Shown: piece after piece, positions 41,057 through 42,928 of the stretch
How the letters are laid out: each line of letters opens with the position of its first letter
Position numbering within the stretch: the first letter of the stretch is position 1
Source of the DNA: ZC4RG35 sp964388105
Lineage (GTDB): Bacteria > Actinomycetota > Acidimicrobiia > Spongiisociales > ZC4RG35
DNA: 42,928 nucleotides
Assembly: GCA_964388105.1 (NCBI GenBank)
Contig: CAYLYQ010000016.1
Span: 1-42,928, forward strand
Direction of reading: 5' to 3'
The notes under the pieces: model-generated
What the model was told of the DNA's origin: nothing
The model's database searches: none
Seen by the model: the letters and a program-made list of their open reading frames with translations, nothing else
Made by a program: the position numbers and the translations under genes

Positions 41057-41467
41057 ACGGGTGATCGACGGGGGTGGTCCCATCACGGGCCCGCCCCCGT
41101 CCACGACCCCCGGTGCCGAGTTCGGAGCTCTGCCACGCTGGAAGCGCGTCCTCGAGCTCTCGGCGATCGGGTTTCTCGCCGTGGCCCTGGCGATCCTCGT
41201 GGTGGTCTTGTACGGAACGGTGAACAACCGCTGGTATCAGGTGATCGCCGTCCAAGGGGAGTCGATGGAACCCACCATCGATCAGGGGGACCTCATCATC
41301 TTCACCCGTCCGGACGACCCGGAGGAGGGTGATATCGGGATCTTCCAGGTGAACGGCAAGATCGTCACCCACCGCATCGTCGACATCGCCGACGACGGGT
41401 CTTTCATCACCCAAGGGGACGCCAACCTCACCGCAGACGACTGGTCAGATGCTCAGGTCCAGTTGGT
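41046..41467 (+). CDS. SipW-type signal peptidase I (3' end in gap)
   Basis: ER-type signal peptidase that would cleave the upstream TasA-like preprotein. 140 residues remain before the gap. One membrane helix (about 39-57), nucleophile Ser73 in QGESMEP and His109 in KIVTHRI in place of the Lys general base of the bacterial LepB type, followed by ITQGDAN. The N-terminus overlaps the tasA-like stop by 11 nt; GTG 41061 is an alternative start. The missing part would hold the final strands and a possible C-terminal helix. Confidence 0.85.
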
Positions 41468-41567
41468 NNNNNNNNNNNNNNNNNNNNNNNNNNNNNNNNN
41501 NNNNNNNNNNNNNNNNNNNNNNNNNNNNNNNNNNNNNNNNNNNNNNNNNNNNNNNNNNNNNNNNNNN
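41468..41567. other. Assembly gap (100 N) between signal peptidase and lipoprotein genes
   Basis: 100-N placeholder hiding the 3' ends of two convergent genes. The lipoprotein side enters the gap inside a repeated TTTTMPGMG-like segment, which may have broken the assembly. Confidence 0.99.
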
Positions 41568-41731
41568 GTGCCCATGCCGGGCATCGTGGTGGTCGTTCCG
41601 ACACCGGGCAGGGTGGTGCCGTCACCAGGGACGGTGTTGTTCGGATCATCGTCGGTGGCACAGGCGCCGAGCAGGAGGGCGCCGGCGAGAGCCATGGAGG
41701 ACACCTTCCACCGAAGTTTGTTTTTGGTCAT
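41568..41731 (-). CDS. Small lipoprotein with Thr/Met/Pro-rich repeats (3' end in gap)
   Basis: 54 residues are visible from ATG 41731. The signal peptide MTKNKLRWKVSSMALAGALL ends in LGAC (lipobox Cys), then an acidic TDDDPNN segment and low-complexity repeats TTLPGVGTTTTMPGMG running into the gap. A Shine-Dalgarno AAGGAG lies 8 nt upstream. The function is unknown; it resembles the linkers of other exported proteins in this window. The long minus-strand frame upstream of 41731 is not coding. Confidence 0.7.
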
Positions 41732-41776
41732 TTCTGTCGCTCCTTCTTGAGGTGCTCCAAAACGGAGCTGCAAGAT

Positions 41777-41791
41777 CCATACCCGGTATGG
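41777..41791. promoter_or_regulatory. Palindrome CCATACC-C-GGTATGG at lipoprotein promoter
   Basis: A perfect 7-bp inverted repeat with one central base. Read on the minus strand its right half supplies TATGGA, a fair -10 box placed for a leader of about 30 nt before the lipoprotein Shine-Dalgarno. A dimeric repressor site is plausible; the binding protein is unknown. Confidence 0.5.
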
Positions 41792-41823
41792 GGCGACGAA
41801 ACACACCCGCAAGCCGGTCTCGG

Positions 41824-42228
41824 TTACGGGACGACGAGGACCTGAAGGCCCAAGGCTCGGGCAGCTGCAGCCTGTGTGCGGTCAAAGGTGAAGAGTTGGA
41901 CCGCCGTGCCCAGCCTTCGGGCCGCTGCCAGATGCAAGGCGTCCAGGGACTTGGTGCCCGTTTGCTCCGCAATGGTCGCGGCGAGCTCGCACGTCGTGCT
42001 GTCGAGCTCGACTATCGAGAACATGGCCCAGTCTTCGAGGGCATCTTGTCGAGCTTCGATCAGGGCCGCCCCGGCGAGGTGAAGCGTGAGGTTTCGGCGC
42101 AGCTCGACCATGGTGTGCCGCGCCGTGACCAGAGTGGATTCCCCGCCCAGGACTTCATCGACTAGGTCCGATTGCGCCTCAGCCACGTACCGCTTGAGGA
42201 GGGCACTGGTGTCGACGTAGAGAGTCAA
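41824..42228 (-). CDS. vapC: PIN-domain toxin (VapC family)
   Basis: Mg-dependent endoribonuclease toxin of 134 residues. PIN acidic residues are present: Asp6 (YVDTSALLKRY), Glu42 (TMVELRRN), Asp96 (SLDALHLAAA) and Asp116 (TFDRTQAAAA). Start is TTG 42228, which overlaps the antitoxin stop by TTGA; the family N-terminus begins at just this residue, so no other start is likely. Confidence 0.92.
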   Translation of the reverse strand: MTLYVDTSALLKRYVAEAQSDLVDEVLGGESTLVTARHTMVELRRNLTLHLAGAALIEARQDALEDWAMFSIVELDSTTCELAATIAEQTGTKSLDALHLAAARRLGTAVQLFTFDRTQAAAARALGLQVLVVP

Positions 42229-42482
42229 TCGCGCCGGTCCTCGGCGAGAACATCCTCGGTTCGGCGGTCAGACTCGTGCCGGCGCACCTTTCGCAAGCCC
42301 GATCTGCTCGCCGGGGTGACCCAGCCCTCCGCGATCGCTTCGGATAGGTCTACGGTTCCGAGCAATGGTCCGAGGGTGGCGATCGGCTTTCCTCGGTCGG
42401 TCACGGTTATCAGTTCGCCCTCGGCGGCCCGCCGCAAGTAGAACGAGAGCTTGGCCTTGAGTTCCCTCACCGCGACATCCAT
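42225..42482 (-). CDS. vapB: Phd/YefM-type antitoxin
   Basis: 85 residues. The N-terminal half follows the Phd/YefM fold (VRELKAKLSFYLRRAAEGELITVTDRGKPIATL), which binds DNA; the charged C-terminal tail (SGLRKVRRHESDRRTEDVLAEDRRD) would wrap the toxin. The gene precedes and overlaps the toxin gene, as in most type II modules. A GGAGGT Shine-Dalgarno lies 11 nt before ATG 42482. Confidence 0.9.
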   Translation of the reverse strand: MDVAVRELKAKLSFYLRRAAEGELITVTDRGKPIATLGPLLGTVDLSEAIAEGWVTPASRSGLRKVRRHESDRRTEDVLAEDRRD

Positions 42483-42513
42483 GTAGTCATCGTACCTCCA
42501 AACGTGACTACAT
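42481..42513. promoter_or_regulatory. Probable vapBC operator (9-bp inverted repeat)
   Basis: ATGTAGTCA at 42481-42489 and TGACTACAT at 42505-42513 form a perfect inverted repeat with a 15-nt spacer. The spacer holds the ribosome-binding site, and the near arm contains the antitoxin start codon. Autoregulation by the antitoxin-toxin complex is the expected use. Confidence 0.65.
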
Positions 42514-42521
42514 CACCCCCA

Positions 42522-42928
42522 TCAGGCTCGGAACTGCCCGGGCCGCGGTTGGTTGCTGCGTTGGTCGTAACCCTCGTCCCACGGGAATCGGCCCTCGACG
42601 TCGTCGTAGGTGATCTGGAGAACCGGTACCGAGTACTCCGCGGGGCGCTGGTAGAACCGGTTGGCCGAGAACGCGATCTCGCCAGGATTGGGCACTTCCT
42701 CGATCACCACCCGGTGGTCCCAGTCCTCGAAGGTGATCATTTGGCCCGGGATCAGAGTCTCGCCCGCCCGCACTCGCTCGCCGAGGTTGTTGAGCAGGGG
42801 CGAAGCGGTCTCGGGCGGGAGGTCGAAGACGAGCAACTCCGGGTGGCCCAAACCGAACAAACCCACCGTGTAGGCGAACGAAGGCTTATCGGGGTCGTCG
42901 TGGGCGTCACAGTCGGGCACGCCGCACA
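42522..42928 (-). CDS. DUF4262-type protein (5' end beyond window)
   Basis: At least 132 residues. Recognisable family features: FAYTVGLFGLGHPELLVFDLPPETASPLLNNLGERV and the C-terminal VPVLQITYDDVEGRFPWDEGY. A GTG at 42920 is possible as a start, but the frame stays open to the window edge with CGVPDCDAH, which looks like part of the protein, so the true start is probably outside. DUF4262 has no established function. Confidence 0.82.
   Translation of the reverse strand, partial: CGVPDCDAHDDPDKPSFAYTVGLFGLGHPELLVFDLPPETASPLLNNLGERVRAGETLIPGQMITFEDWDHRVVIEEVPNPGEIAFSANRFYQRPAEYSVPVLQITYDDVEGRFPWDEGYDQRSNQPRPGQFRA

Overview
The window reads as a high-GC actinobacterial chromosome segment, most plausibly from an Acidimicrobiia-like lineage. 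Support comes from the gene order folC-ndk-mreBCD-mrdA-rodA-rng-rplU-rpmA-obgE-nadD-rsfS (the arrangement known from Streptomyces), many GTG starts, Thr/Pro-rich linkers in exported proteins, and many genes whose -10 box (TANNNT) lies only 6-9 nt before the start codon. Six runs of exactly 100 N mark scaffold gaps of unknown true size, so this is a draft assembly. The class-level placement is inference.

Layout. 1-765: 3' part of an LPXTG-type surface protein with Thr-rich repeats. 821-2512: folC and ndk. 2662-8279: elongasome operon mreB-mreC-mreD-mrdA-rodA. 8376-11447: tdk, RNase E/G, L21, L27. 11505-15140: exported cell-surface cassette (polysaccharide deacetylase and GerMN lipoprotein on minus, GH5-like lipoprotein on plus). 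15188-16429: obgE. 16431-19237: trkA-trkH potassium uptake (minus). 19275-24202: CoxD-like AAA ATPase, CoxE-like VWA protein, a lone receiver protein, and a form II CoxL-like molybdenum hydroxylase large subunit. 24170-26298: divergent PLP dehydratase and MFS transporter. 26267-28305: a canonical gap gene and, upstream and translationally coupled, a GAPDH paralog that has lost the catalytic Cys and His and the phosphate-binding Arg. 28454-29439: nadD-rsfS. 29443-33342: pirin, GNAT, WYL regulator, tRNA-Ala(GGC) and small proteins. 33392-40092: CPA2 antiporter, NAD-dependent epimerase, TRIC-type channel, methyltransferase, class III adenylate cyclase, double-GNAT protein. 40481-41467: TasA/camelysin-like protein with its own SipW-type signal peptidase. 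41568-42482: lipoprotein and vapBC-like toxin-antitoxin pair. 42522-42928: DUF4262-type protein, cut by the window edge.

How the parts work together. The first 11 kb is core growth machinery: folate and nucleotide supply, lateral wall synthesis, RNA processing and ribosome assembly, continuing with obgE and nadD-rsfS after about 17 kb of accessory genes. The usual proB/proA genes between obgE and nadD are not in this window. The most unusual item is the coupled pair of a live GAPDH and a GAPDH-like pseudoenzyme. Second are the TasA-SipW module behind a hairpin-rich leader and the CoxL subunit without neighbouring CoxM or CoxS. No CRISPR array, insertion sequence or phage gene was seen.
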